This document shows, in pieces, positions 23,566 to 33,264 of a stretch of DNA of 64,000 nt. A model generated the notes under the pieces. The model saw only the letters and a program-made list of their open reading frames with translations, made no database searches and had not been told where the DNA came from. This DNA is from Clostridia bacterium (GTDB lineage: Bacteria > Bacillota > Clostridia > Lachnospirales > Lachnospiraceae). A program made the position numbers and the translations under genes. The DNA is taken from contig QKJQ01000033.1 in the NCBI GenBank assembly GCA_003249225.1, positions 1 through 64,000 of the forward strand, read 5' to 3'. Positions within the stretch are counted from its first letter, which is position 1. Each line of letters begins with the position of its first letter.

Positions 23566-25437
23566 TCAGGATTTTGTATGTGATGATATACACACACCAC
23601 ATTGATAGGTACCAGCACCGCAGCCGGAACAGGATATGTAGCAGTTTGGTGTTGTAATCTCATTTTTTGCTTGCTCGTATTCCTTGTATAAGAATTTTTT
23701 CGTAACACCAATATCAATAAAATCCCATGGAAACAGCTCGCCGAATCCTCTTTCACGGAAGTTATAAAAATCAATACTGAGCTGATTCTCTTCCAATGCC
23801 TTGATCCATCGGTCAAAGACAAAATTTTCAGTCCAGGCTTCAAATATGCTTCCGGCTTTGTATACCGACAGAATTACCGAACTCAATCTTCTGTCACCTC
23901 TTGCAAGAATACCTTCAATAATGGTCGTTTCCGGGTCATGCCAGTTATAACGAATGCTTTTTGCATTTAATTGCTCTTTTACTTTTGAGTGCAGGAACTT
24001 TTGCTTTGCAAGAAATTCTTCCATCGTACTCATTCTGGACCATTGAAATGGCGTGAATGGTTTCGGAACAAAGAATGAAGTGCTTGTTGTAATGGCAACT
24101 TTTCCATTCCGCTGATCCTTTGGTATTTCATAATAACGTCTTGCAATTTGATCGGAAAGTTGGGCGATTCCTTCGATATCTTCTTCAGTTTCGGTAGGAA
24201 GTCCCATCATAAAATATAATTTTACTTTATTCCAGCCACAAGAAAATGCTGAAGCTGCACCGTCAAGGATAACATCTTCTGTTAAGCCTTTATTGATTAC
24301 GTTACGAAGCCTTTGAGAGCCGGCTTCCGGTGCGAAAGTCAGACTGCTTTTACGAATATCCTGTACTTTGCTCATTACATCAAGCGCAAAAGAATCAATA
24401 CGCAGAGAAGGAAGAGATATGTTAACACCCTTATCTCTAAATTCATCGATCAAAAAATAAACCAGTTCATGAAGGCATGAATAATCACTTGAACTTAAGG
24501 AACTTAAAGATATCTCATCATAACCAGTTGATTCCAGCATGTCTTTTGCCAGAGACTTCAGGTAATTTACATCTCTTTCCCGAATCGGCCGATAAATCAT
24601 TCCCGCCTGGCAGAAACGGCAGCCTCTTGTACAACCTCTTTGTATTTCAAGAACAACACGATCCTGAATTGCCTGTATATAAGGAACAAGCGGTTTTCTG
24701 GGATAAGGTGAATTGCTGATGTCGGATTCGACCTGTTTTTTAATTTTTTTCTGTGCGTGGCTGTTGTTAGGTTCCTGTGAAAGAAGTATACCTTCTTCAT
24801 TGTATGTTACATCATAAAAAGAAGGAACATAAATCCCTTCGATCTCTGCTGCAAGCTCTAGAAATTCTATCCTTGAAAGATTTTCATGTTTATATTTTTT
24901 ATAAGCATCCAGAAGCTGATCGTAAACTGTCTCACCTTCACCTATATAGAAAAGATCAAAGAATTCAGCAACGGGTTCCGGATTGTAGGTACAAGGACCA
25001 CCACCAATAACAATGGGGTCTTCCTTGGTTCTATTCTTTGCAGAAAGTGGAATACCGGAAAGATCAAGAATCTGAAGTATGTTAGTGTAACACATTTCAT
25101 ACTGCAGTGTTATACCAAGGAAATCAAATGATTTAATCGGGTCTTGTGATTCAAGGGCAAACAAAGGAATCTTTTTTTCTCTCATGATTTTGTCAAGATC
25201 CGGCCACGGCGAATAGACACGTTCACAATAGGTGTCCTCACGTTTGTTGAACATATCATATAATATCTGGATGCCAAGATGTGACATACCAACTTCATAT
25301 ACATCAGGGAAACACATACAGAAGCGAATATCGATCTGGGACAGGTCTTTTTTGACCATATTCACTTCATTTCCGATATACCTTGCAGGTTTTTCTATCG
25401 TCAGTAGTATATCATCTGATAAAGCTAAATGTTTCAT
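23566..25437 (-). CDS. TIGR03960-type B12-binding-like radical SAM protein
   Basis: 623 aa. An N-terminal B12-binding-like fold, then the radical SAM cluster in R-G-C-T-R-G-C-R-F-C (about residue 265), and a Cys-rich end (C-S-G-C-G-A-G-T-Y-Q-C-G-V-C). It co-occurs with the DUF2344 protein downstream; the pair is thought to act on a ribosomal or RNA substrate but is not settled. Confidence 0.88.
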   Translation of the reverse strand: MKHLALSDDILLTIEKPARYIGNEVNMVKKDLSQIDIRFCMCFPDVYEVGMSHLGIQILYDMFNKREDTYCERVYSPWPDLDKIMREKKIPLFALESQDPIKSFDFLGITLQYEMCYTNILQILDLSGIPLSAKNRTKEDPIVIGGGPCTYNPEPVAEFFDLFYIGEGETVYDQLLDAYKKYKHENLSRIEFLELAAEIEGIYVPSFYDVTYNEEGILLSQEPNNSHAQKKIKKQVESDISNSPYPRKPLVPYIQAIQDRVVLEIQRGCTRGCRFCQAGMIYRPIRERDVNYLKSLAKDMLESTGYDEISLSSLSSSDYSCLHELVYFLIDEFRDKGVNISLPSLRIDSFALDVMSKVQDIRKSSLTFAPEAGSQRLRNVINKGLTEDVILDGAASAFSCGWNKVKLYFMMGLPTETEEDIEGIAQLSDQIARRYYEIPKDQRNGKVAITTSTSFFVPKPFTPFQWSRMSTMEEFLAKQKFLHSKVKEQLNAKSIRYNWHDPETTIIEGILARGDRRLSSVILSVYKAGSIFEAWTENFVFDRWIKALEENQLSIDFYNFRERGFGELFPWDFIDIGVTKKFLYKEYEQAKNEITTPNCYISCSGCGAGTYQCGVCISSHTKS

Positions 25438-25455
25438 GCAGTAATCCTTTCGGTT

Positions 25456-26631
25456 TTATTTCTTATGTTTTGTCAGAACCAATAACGGTACTAACATTAT
25501 ACTGGCAAAAAGCAGACATTTACCTACGGTTGAGGCCTTTGAAGAACAACATTTTGGGGCAGGCTGCTTATTTGCTGTATTTGTAAACTCGACAGCTTTT
25601 GTTTTTGATAAAATTTCTTCTTTCTTTTTTAATGCTTGTTGTTTTTGTTTCGTATTACGCTTCCATTCTTCCGATGTGCTGTCTGGCTTATTTTTTTTCT
25701 TCTCCATAACGGGAGTTTTGTTTGTTGGAATTGTATAATAAGGTACATTTACCTGAACACCACTTTTTACTGCAGCCTTTTTAGCCTGAAGCGTAATCTC
25801 ATCACCCGCTGTCGAAATTCCTGAGGCAACGGCAGGTTCAATAATTTCAGCTTCTGGTTCAATGCGTTCGACCTCTGATTCAATAAGTTCGACTTCTGAT
25901 TCATTACGTTCAACTTCTGATTCATTACGTTCGACTTCTGATTCTATTCGTTCATTTTCTGATTCAGGAGAATCATTCGATGCTTTTGTTAAGTCAGACT
26001 CTTCTATGGAATCAGGTAGTTCCACCGCAGAGTGAGCCGCTGCAGCAGGAATATCTATTGTTTCTGGTGTAGTTATATCATCAGCATGTAAGTTCACATT
26101 GACAAGCCGGTCATAACACGTAAGAATCTGATCCTTAAAGGGAAGAATTGCAGCATATAAGCTGCTGTAGTCCTTACTGCGAGGGAGTTTATATGATAAA
26201 AAATCATCGATCGATTTTTTGTTCCTTTCACTTTTTTCAAGCGGAACAAAATCACGGAATTTATCAAAATTCAGCTCCAAACCCTCTCTGGTCTGCGTAA
26301 GAAACCACGCATCAAAGCCAACTTCAACCAGAAGTTTCGTCAGGTAGAACTGGCTGTCGATCTTCCCATCCGTAGTCAGAGACTGAATGACAGAATCGTA
26401 TACAAAATATTTGGCTGTACTGTAAATATAAGAAATGGATTCTCTGTCAGGATCTGTGCCAAAGGTATTTACAAATTCCTGCCTGATTACATCAATACAA
26501 TGATCTGATGTCTTTTTCAGATAACTTGTATGGAGAATTCGATAATATTCTTCATAGAACTGATCCTTACTAACATTTCCCGCATTTCTCCTGCAAAATT
26601 CTCTGCCAGAGATTGTGCTTGGGTACCCCAT
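25456..26631 (-). CDS. Unrecognised protein with Glu-rich heptad repeats and a C-terminal membrane anchor
   Basis: 391 aa from ATG 26631 (AGGGGG SD). The N-terminal 190 residues look globular and helical. The middle (about 225-270) contains five to six near-perfect 7-residue E-S-E-V-E-R-N/I units, encoded by 21-bp DNA repeats at about 25855-25960, followed by a Lys-rich stretch and one C-terminal membrane helix (about 368-386), i.e. a tail-anchored topology. It sits upstream of the radical SAM gene. Function unknown; the repeats may vary in number between strains. Confidence 0.7.
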   Translation of the reverse strand: MGYPSTISGREFCRRNAGNVSKDQFYEEYYRILHTSYLKKTSDHCIDVIRQEFVNTFGTDPDRESISYIYSTAKYFVYDSVIQSLTTDGKIDSQFYLTKLLVEVGFDAWFLTQTREGLELNFDKFRDFVPLEKSERNKKSIDDFLSYKLPRSKDYSSLYAAILPFKDQILTCYDRLVNVNLHADDITTPETIDIPAAAAHSAVELPDSIEESDLTKASNDSPESENERIESEVERNESEVERNESEVELIESEVERIEPEAEIIEPAVASGISTAGDEITLQAKKAAVKSGVQVNVPYYTIPTNKTPVMEKKKNKPDSTSEEWKRNTKQKQQALKKKEEILSKTKAVEFTNTANKQPAPKCCSSKASTVGKCLLFASIMLVPLLVLTKHKK

Positions 26632-26764
26632 GAAATAACCCCCTCTGCTCAATGAATGCAACTCTATTGTTTATTATAGTGAATTTTAAATTAAAAGTAA
26701 ATCCCAAACTATTTTATGTCTGTATATTTTACGCTTACGACGAGACATCAGAATGTGTTTTGTC

Positions 26765-26793
26765 TTGAATTACCATGCTCTTTCGGATATAAT
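26765..26793 (+). promoter_or_regulatory. Promoter of tyrS
   Basis: TTGAAT (26765-26770), a 17-bp spacer and TATAAT (26788-26793), with the gene start 34 bp on. The leader is far too short for a T-box, so tyrS is not under tRNA-sensing control here. Confidence 0.75.
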
Positions 26794-26826
26794 AATAGGA
26801 AAATGAATTGATGGAGGAATATGAAT

Positions 26827-28062
26827 ATGGCTAAGAACGTTTATGACGTTCTCTTAGAGCGTGGATTTATTGAGCAGACAACGCACGAGACAGAAATACG
26901 TGAATTACTTGAAAAGGAAAAGGTCACTTTTTATATAGGCTTTGATGCAACTGCTGACAGTCTGACAGCGGGCCATTTTCTTACCGTTATGGCTATGATG
27001 CACATGCAGCAGGCAGGTCATAAACCAATTGCATTATTAGGCGGCGGAACGACCATGATCGGTGATCCGACCGGGAAATCTGACATGCGTACCATTATGA
27101 CAAAAGAAACCATCCAGCATAATGCTGATTGTTTTTATAAACAGCTTTCTAAGTTCATAAATTTTGATAATGACAATGCTATTATTGCGAACAACGCAGA
27201 TTGGCTTCTTGAATTGAACTACGTAGAGTTTTTACGTGAAATCGGAATCCATTTCTCCGTTAATAAAATGATTACGGCGGAATGTTACAAGCAGAGAATG
27301 GAACGTGGTCTTACTTTCTTCGAATTCAATTACATGTTAATGCAGTCCTATGATTTCTGGAAATTATATAAATTATATGGCTGTCAGATGCAGCTTGGTG
27401 GTAACGATCAGTGGTCCAATATACTTGGCGGTGTTGAACTGATCCGTAAAAAAGAACAGGCTCCTGCTTTTGGTCTTACCTTTAAGCTATTAACAACCAG
27501 TGAAGGAATTAAGATGGGTAAATCCATGAAAGGTGCTGTGTGGCTTGATCCGAACAAGACATCTCCTTATGAATTCTATCAGTACTGGAGAAACATTGAA
27601 GATGTTAAAGTTGAAGAATGTCTTGGTCTTCTCACCTTCCTTCCAATGGAAGAAGTACGCAGACTTGGTGCATTAAAAGATTCTGAGATCAATCATGCAA
27701 AAGATGTTCTTGCCTTTGAAATCACTAAAATTGTTCATGGTGAAGAAGAAGCCATGAAAGCACAAAATGCATCAAAAGCATTATTTGGAGGCGGTGCAGC
27801 TCTTGAAAATATTCCAACTACGACCTATACAAAGGCTCAGTTCGCAGAAGGCATCGATCTTATAACGATGATGGTCGATTCAAAAATGGTATCCTCTCGT
27901 TCTGATGGAAGAAGGAACATTGAACAGGGCGGTGTAACCGTTAATGATGAAAAAGTTATTGATTTTTCCAAACTTTATACAGAAGCAGACTTTGACAACG
28001 AAGGAAAACTTCTTGTAAAAAAAGGTAAAAAGATGTACCATATGTTTAAAGTTGAAAACTAA
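26827..28062 (+). CDS. tyrS: Tyrosyl-tRNA synthetase
   Basis: 411 aa. ATG 26827 is preferred because GGAGG (26813-26817) is nine nt away; the ATG at 26821 is only three nt from it. Class I synthetase: [11 protein letters not shown] in place of [15 protein letters not shown] for tyrosine binding, K-M-G-K-S as KMSKS, and a C-terminal S4 domain (about 345-411). Followed by a zinc-ribbon membrane protein 17 bp on. Confidence 0.96.
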   Translation: MAKNVYDVLLERGFIEQTTHETEIRELLEKEKVTFYIGFDATADSLTAGHFLTVMAMMHMQQAGHKPIALLGGGTTMIGDPTGKSDMRTIMTKETIQHNADCFYKQLSKFINFDNDNAIIANNADWLLELNYVEFLREIGIHFSVNKMITAECYKQRMERGLTFFEFNYMLMQSYDFWKLYKLYGCQMQLGGNDQWSNILGGVELIRKKEQAPAFGLTFKLLTTSEGIKMGKSMKGAVWLDPNKTSPYEFYQYWRNIEDVKVEECLGLLTFLPMEEVRRLGALKDSEINHAKDVLAFEITKIVHGEEEAMKAQNASKALFGGGAALENIPTTTYTKAQFAEGIDLITMMVDSKMVSSRSDGRRNIEQGGVTVNDEKVIDFSKLYTEADFDNEGKLLVKKGKKMYHMFKVEN

Positions 28063-28079
28063 TCCAAAGGAGCAATCTT

Positions 28080-29177
28080 ATGCCGTGGTGTCCGAAATGT
28101 AAAAGCGAATATCGAGAAGGGGTTACATACTGTGAGGACTGCAAAGTTGATCTGGTTGATATAATAAGCAATGAACCGGAACTTGTTGATCTTGCATTAA
28201 TAGAAAAAAAATCAGTCGCTGAAAAATTTCTGAACTATCTTACTTATTCAAATATTGAAGCAAAGATTGATTTTTCAGATGAGAATTCAGCCTATATCAT
28301 TCGGGTCAAAGAAAAGGATTCCAAGAAAGCGAAGAAGCATTTTATTGCCTTTTCTACCGTTGAAGCTGAAAATTCACCGGATGAAACAGATCCTGATAAA
28401 AAAAATGCAGATGAAACAGCAAATGTTGAAGATGCAAAAGAAAACCTTTCTTTTGATAATGAGACAGATCCCTTTGACTGGGAAAGATCTGATACTGATG
28501 CAAGCGAAGATACTTTGGATGTTCATAAGGAAGATGATGAGTTTGATGAAAATGATACAGAAAAGTCTTTTGATGACGTAACCGATGAAAAAGAGAACGA
28601 AGACGCAGCGAAAGCAGATGGATTTACTACTGTGTCTGATGATGAAGTTCTTTACCCTGAATCAATAACCTATATAAAAAAATCAGAACAATCAAAGGAA
28701 CTTAAATCTACTGCTGTTACTTTCCTTGTTTTTGGTGTACTTGGTATTATTTATGTGGCTCTGAATATGCTAGGGATTATCTCCTTGTCAACCGGAATTG
28801 TTTCTTATATTGTTATGACCGCAGTTTTCATTGGGTTCATTGTCGTTGGTATCTCTTCGCAAAAAAGAGCTAAAAAAGCTGCAAAAGATGCAGTACAGGA
28901 AGAAGAACTTACCGGTACTCTTACGGACTGGCTTGATCAGAATGTAACAGAGGAAACACTGGAAATGATAAAAGAGGATTACCTTACTTCAACCAATGAT
29001 AAGAATGTTTCCAATGAAATCATCTATCTGAAGCAGATTTATGCAATCAAGAAAAAAATCATTCAGGCATTTGGAGAAATGGATGATGCTTACCTGGAGA
29101 CAATAGTCGAGGAATATTACAACGATCATTTTAGTGATGAGTTCAATGAGACATTTGAAGAACAAGACGAAGAATAA
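28080..29177 (+). CDS. Zinc-ribbon membrane protein of unknown function
   Basis: 365 aa with AAAGGAG upstream. The N-terminus holds a two-knuckle zinc ribbon (W-C-P-K-C and Y-C-E-D-C). A very acidic linker (about 100-195, mostly Asp and Glu) leads to two membrane helices (about 215-235 and 240-260) and a helical acidic C-terminus. Similar zinc ribbon plus acidic linker plus two-helix proteins follow tyrS in clostridia, without known role. Terminator at 29189. Confidence 0.75.
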   Translation: MPWCPKCKSEYREGVTYCEDCKVDLVDIISNEPELVDLALIEKKSVAEKFLNYLTYSNIEAKIDFSDENSAYIIRVKEKDSKKAKKHFIAFSTVEAENSPDETDPDKKNADETANVEDAKENLSFDNETDPFDWERSDTDASEDTLDVHKEDDEFDENDTEKSFDDVTDEKENEDAAKADGFTTVSDDEVLYPESITYIKKSEQSKELKSTAVTFLVFGVLGIIYVALNMLGIISLSTGIVSYIVMTAVFIGFIVVGISSQKRAKKAAKDAVQEEELTGTLTDWLDQNVTEETLEMIKEDYLTSTNDKNVSNEIIYLKQIYAIKKKIIQAFGEMDDAYLETIVEEYYNDHFSDEFNETFEEQDEE

Positions 29178-29188
29178 ATAATAAAAAT

Positions 29189-29239
29189 AATGCGTATGAC
29201 TATATTCCGATAAGGATAAAATAATCATACGCATTTTTT
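29189..29239. terminator. Bidirectional terminator between convergent genes
   Basis: AATGCGTATGA (29189-29199) pairs with TCATACGCATT (29225-29235), with T runs on both outer sides. It ends the tyrS unit (plus) and scpB (minus). Confidence 0.85.
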
Positions 29240-29846
29240 ATATGTCGAGCTCCAATTGAAGTTCTTCTTCAACTTCAAGCTTAAAGTCTTCCAGTTTTTC
29301 TGGTTTGATGATTGGAAGTTCATCAAGAGATTTTATACCAAAATTCCGTAAGAATTCTTCTGTGGTACCGAATAAAATTGGACGTCCCGGTGCATCAAGC
29401 CTGCCAAGCTCTGTAATAAGATTATATTCAACCAGTTTATTCACAGCATGATCGCATTGAACACCACGGATTGCTTCGATGGATATACGTGTGATAGGCT
29501 GTTTGTAGGCAATGATGGATAATGTTTCAAGCAGTACATCGGTAAGTATATGCTTTTTGGGTACATGGGTAATCTTAATGATTGATTCATACATAGAGGC
29601 CTTTGTGCACATCTGAAAAGATCCATCAAGTTCAATAATCTGAATTCCACGATTTTCTTCCTGATACTGATCCATCATACTTCTAATAATCTTGCGTACG
29701 GTATCTTCATCATGTCCGACAGCGGCAGCAAGTCGTTCTACTTCCACTGCTTCGCCCATTGTAAATAAAATTGCTTCAATAACGGCTTCCAGGTTCTCAA
29801 TATTTTCAATCGGTGTTATCTCTTCGTATTCTATTTCATGATCCAT
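29238..29846 (-). CDS. scpB: Segregation and condensation protein ScpB
   Basis: 202 aa with two winged-helix domains (E-A-I-L-F-T-M-G-E start; A-Y-K-Q-P-I-T-R motif in the middle; Y-x-T-T-E-E-F-L-R near the end). A kleisin partner in the SMC-ScpA-ScpB condensin. Acidic C-terminus. It starts 16 bp after scpA. Confidence 0.95.
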   Translation of the reverse strand: MDHEIEYEEITPIENIENLEAVIEAILFTMGEAVEVERLAAAVGHDEDTVRKIIRSMMDQYQEENRGIQIIELDGSFQMCTKASMYESIIKITHVPKKHILTDVLLETLSIIAYKQPITRISIEAIRGVQCDHAVNKLVEYNLITELGRLDAPGRPILFGTTEEFLRNFGIKSLDELPIIKPEKLEDFKLEVEEELQLELDI

Positions 29847-29862
29847 TGGGAATGCTCCTTTT

Positions 29863-30645
29863 TTATTCTATTGAGAACTGTTCGACCGGTACAGTGTCCT
29901 CTGCAAGGTAATCTATAATGATATCGTCAAACAAATCATCCTGTTGAATCAAAATCCGTCCCATTTTAATCAGTTCAAGTATTCCGAGAAATGTTACAAT
30001 GACTTCCATCTTATCGCATTGTTCTTCGAGCAGCTTACGGAAACTGAATTTTTTATGGGTAATACCAAAATTTTGTATATCCATGATTTTCTGTGACAAA
30101 TTGATGTCTTCTCTCTCTATACGACCAAATTTACTTCGGATCGGATCGATTTTGTCGACTTGTTTTTTTATTACAGACTCAAAAATAACATGAAGCTTCT
30201 GCAAAGTCAAATCATTAAGAAGCTCTTTCATATCGATAGGTTCTTTATAATGTGCTATCTCATCCGGTATAGTACTTTCTTTGAACATTAGTTTTGCGGC
30301 ACCGAATTGTTTATCTTTAAGTTCACTTGATATATATTTGAACATCTTGTACTCAAGAAGACGTTCTACAAGTTCTTGTCTTGGATCGGTAGATTCTTCA
30401 TCCTCTTCTTTTGGATCTGCCGGAAGAAGCATTTTTGATTTGATCTTAAGCAGCGTTGCAGCCATTACCAAAAAATCACTCATGACATCAAGATCTTTTT
30501 CTTTAAGATCCTGAATATATTCCATATACTGTTCGGTTATCAGGACAATTGGAATATCATAAATGTTTATTTTGTTTTTTTCTATCAGGTGCAATAATAA
30601 ATCAAGCGGTCCTTCAAAACTTTCAAGTTTATATTGAATCTGCAT
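29863..30645 (-). CDS. scpA: Segregation and condensation protein ScpA (kleisin)
   Basis: 260 aa from ATG 30645, which has AAGGAG seven nt upstream; the ATG at 30663 lacks one. F-E-G-P-L-D-L-L-L-H-L-I near the start is the ScpA signature, with a winged-helix C-terminus. It bridges the SMC heads. It overlaps the upstream phosphoesterase gene by 17 bp. Confidence 0.96.
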   Translation of the reverse strand: MQIQYKLESFEGPLDLLLHLIEKNKINIYDIPIVLITEQYMEYIQDLKEKDLDVMSDFLVMAATLLKIKSKMLLPADPKEEDEESTDPRQELVERLLEYKMFKYISSELKDKQFGAAKLMFKESTIPDEIAHYKEPIDMKELLNDLTLQKLHVIFESVIKKQVDKIDPIRSKFGRIEREDINLSQKIMDIQNFGITHKKFSFRKLLEEQCDKMEVIVTFLGILELIKMGRILIQQDDLFDDIIIDYLAEDTVPVEQFSIE

Positions 30646-31642
30646 CAGAAATCTCCTTGCCATTTGAAAAATGTAGAATGTTTATTTCTGGTCTGTTAAA
30701 AAGACGAAAATGTATCGTATGCGTTCCTAACCCTTTTGATACAAGCATTGTTGTGTTACCTTTTTTGTAAGCTCCGGAAGTATAATCGGGAAACAAACGG
30801 TATTTGGGAGAGATCAGACCTCCAAGTCCCGGTATTCGAATGATTCCTCCATGGTAATGACCACCAAGTGAAAGGTCAGCCTGCCAGTCTGCATACGCAG
30901 AAAAACACTCTGGATTATGAGCTAACAATATATGATAATTTTCTGTATCTGCTTCGCCAATTAATTCGTTCATTAAATCCTTTGTTAATACTGCAGGATG
31001 TTGATCGTAATATTCTTCGCCCAATGTCAATCCAGTAATTTTACAAACGACAGGACTTAATTTATCTGCGTTTCCACTTACCGGACTCTTAAGTCCTGCA
31101 GATGTCACTTTCCCGCTCGCATTATCATCTTCTGCAAGGCCTGTGTTTTCTTCTGCCTTCCTATCATACGTTAACGATACGCTGCCATCCGCATGATAGA
31201 AAACGGACTGATTATCTAGATAAATCACACCGCTTTTTTTAATGGATTCTAAAAACTGCGCATACTTTTCAGGATATCTAAACGCTGCTGTTGACTCATG
31301 GTTGCCCAATGAATAAAAGACCGTGCATATTTTGCATAAATCCTTCATGAGATGTTTTGTTGCTTCCATTGTTCCGGGCTTATTTTTTGTTATAAAATCG
31401 CCTGCAATTAAAATGAAATCAGGTTTTAATGATTGTAACCTGGTAATCAGACGGCTGTTATCTTTACCAAATCGATAGCCATGAAGATCTGACAGGAACA
31501 GAATTCTTTTTGCCATTAAATCAGGTGTTACTTTTAAAGATTCCAATGAATAGTTGCTTATCTTTAGGAATTTATTTTCAATTAATGAATATATAATGAT
31601 CAGTATCAATAAGATACCGCATATAACAAAGAATAATAACAT
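30629..31642 (-). CDS. Membrane-anchored metallophosphoesterase (YkuE-like)
   Basis: 337 aa. One N-terminal membrane helix (about 2-19), then calcineurin-like motifs: S-D-L-H, G-D-F, G-N-H-E, and L-x-G-H-Y-H-G-G. An unusual insert of about 40 residues (around 165-205) lies between motifs. Relatives in Bacillus are Tat/membrane phosphoesterases of unclear substrate. Coupled to scpAB by overlap. Confidence 0.85.
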   Translation of the reverse strand: MLLFFVICGILLILIIIYSLIENKFLKISNYSLESLKVTPDLMAKRILFLSDLHGYRFGKDNSRLITRLQSLKPDFILIAGDFITKNKPGTMEATKHLMKDLCKICTVFYSLGNHESTAAFRYPEKYAQFLESIKKSGVIYLDNQSVFYHADGSVSLTYDRKAEENTGLAEDDNASGKVTSAGLKSPVSGNADKLSPVVCKITGLTLGEEYYDQHPAVLTKDLMNELIGEADTENYHILLAHNPECFSAYADWQADLSLGGHYHGGIIRIPGLGGLISPKYRLFPDYTSGAYKKGNTTMLVSKGLGTHTIHFRLFNRPEINILHFSNGKEISDADSI

Positions 31643-31651
31643 AAATACTCC

Positions 31652-33220
31652 TTATTTTTTTCGTTTACCGGCAGCAATAAAAAATAAAAGAGGTATAAAC
31701 ACAACATGAAAAGCGGTCAGACCAATTAATAAAACACTGCATACATTTATAATTATGGTATTTGACAGAACAAAGGCTGTATCTGCCAAAGGAACTGACT
31801 CATTTACAGTAAGCAAAAATTCATATAGAACAGAAGGTAAGCAGGTAAAGCCTATATAACTTCCAAGGGCTACACCGAGTATGCTCCAGAGTACAGAAAA
31901 CAGTATACCCGGTAGAATTACAACGGATATGGTTTTACCGCTTCGGATGCATTCTGCAACAGCAGAGACAAAACCAAGGCTGACCAGTGTTGCCAGTAAT
32001 GCAGATGCAACGGCAAGCAGGATGATTAATTTTGCTTTGATGGAATCAACACTTTCTGCAATTTTTTGACTTTCCTCTGTATAACTTTGATAGGAATTCA
32101 ATGCGCTTTTGGAGATGTAAGAAAAATCCGGAATGTTGCTTGCGTCAAGGAATGCCTGCAGTTCATCAATGGTTTCAGAAAGTGCATTCATGGATGCTTC
32201 CATCTCATCAAGCCTTGCTTGATAATCCTTCACAGCATCCGTATAAGCATCTCGTGCATCCTTTGTTACTGCTTCTAATGCAGAAACTTCGGCTTCCTGG
32301 TTAGCAAGTGCTATATCAGCATCTTCTTTGCTGTAATCAACCGTATACAAAGCCTGTCTTTTAGCTTCTATGTCCACTCTTGCTGCTTCTGAAATCGAAG
32401 CAGAGTCTTTCCAGGTTTGAAAATAAGCTGCTTCTACAGTTTCTGCCTCATCCGATAATGTAGTAAAATCTGCTTCTATTTCTGAATATTGTTGCTTATT
32501 ATTTTCAAGTTCTGAAGCAGAAAGAGAGGTTTCGTTCCGGTAATCATTCTCCAGACATACTTTAAATAGTTCATCTATTGAAGAAGAAAACGCCTCATAC
32601 GATTGATTTTCACTGCTTTTGGTAAGTAATAGATTGTTAGCCGGCTGAATAAATGCATCTTTCGTAAGAACAATATAGCAATAATCACCGTTCAAGCCGA
32701 CATCGGAAAAATGTCTGTCATATGATGTATAAAAGGAGGATTCACAAATACCTACAATGGTAAGCTGAGTTACATTTAAAATCGTGTCACCAAACGTCGA
32801 ATCCGGATCCAGTGTAATGGTGTCACCAATGGCAACGCCGGTCAATTCGGCCAGCAATTCATCAACAATACATTCTGAAGACTGCACCGGTGCTCTTCCA
32901 GTGATAACCTGAAATGTTGACACCGTATCATTTAATGAATAAGCCTGAAGAATAAGATCATTTCCAGCTACAACAGATGGGTATTCCATGCTCCAGAATT
33001 CTTCCAGTTCTTTAACATTCGAATCACTCGAGAGTGTTTTTATATCATAGTCTGTAAAGCCATTATCGCAGGTCAACATCAGGTCAAACATATTGGCTTT
33101 ATCATAGTAGTCCGATAAAGAATCCGGCAGGTTCTGCTGAACGGCAAGAGCTGCAGATAATAGACCGGAACCAATCAGCAGGACTATAAATAATGGAAAG
33201 AATGAATACCAGCGTTTCAT
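31652..33220 (-). CDS. FtsX/MacB-like membrane protein with an extracellular coiled coil
   Basis: 522 aa. One N-terminal membrane helix (about 6-28), a long extracellular part with a MacB-type fold (early) and a Glu/Ala-rich coiled coil (about 240-365), then three C-terminal helices (about 385-410, 425-450, 480-510). That topology matches FtsX-like permeases, but no ATPase gene adjoins. It may regulate a wall hydrolase such as the amidase encoded next upstream; that is inference from neighbourhood. Confidence 0.6.
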   Translation of the reverse strand: MKRWYSFFPLFIVLLIGSGLLSAALAVQQNLPDSLSDYYDKANMFDLMLTCDNGFTDYDIKTLSSDSNVKELEEFWSMEYPSVVAGNDLILQAYSLNDTVSTFQVITGRAPVQSSECIVDELLAELTGVAIGDTITLDPDSTFGDTILNVTQLTIVGICESSFYTSYDRHFSDVGLNGDYCYIVLTKDAFIQPANNLLLTKSSENQSYEAFSSSIDELFKVCLENDYRNETSLSASELENNKQQYSEIEADFTTLSDEAETVEAAYFQTWKDSASISEAARVDIEAKRQALYTVDYSKEDADIALANQEAEVSALEAVTKDARDAYTDAVKDYQARLDEMEASMNALSETIDELQAFLDASNIPDFSYISKSALNSYQSYTEESQKIAESVDSIKAKLIILLAVASALLATLVSLGFVSAVAECIRSGKTISVVILPGILFSVLWSILGVALGSYIGFTCLPSVLYEFLLTVNESVPLADTAFVLSNTIIINVCSVLLIGLTAFHVVFIPLLFFIAAGKRKK

Positions 33221-33264
33221 GAATACCAGCCTTTCTCCAGAAAGAAGATCTTCTTCCAGTAACG

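Noticed and set aside
23517-23843. 108-aa minus-strand frame over the radical SAM 3' end
   Set aside because: Shadow of the radical SAM gene in another frame; it reaches into the duplicated repeat only by chance.
26680-26820. T-box leader for tyrS
   Set aside because: Only about 30 bp lie between promoter and gene, with no antiterminator or specifier.
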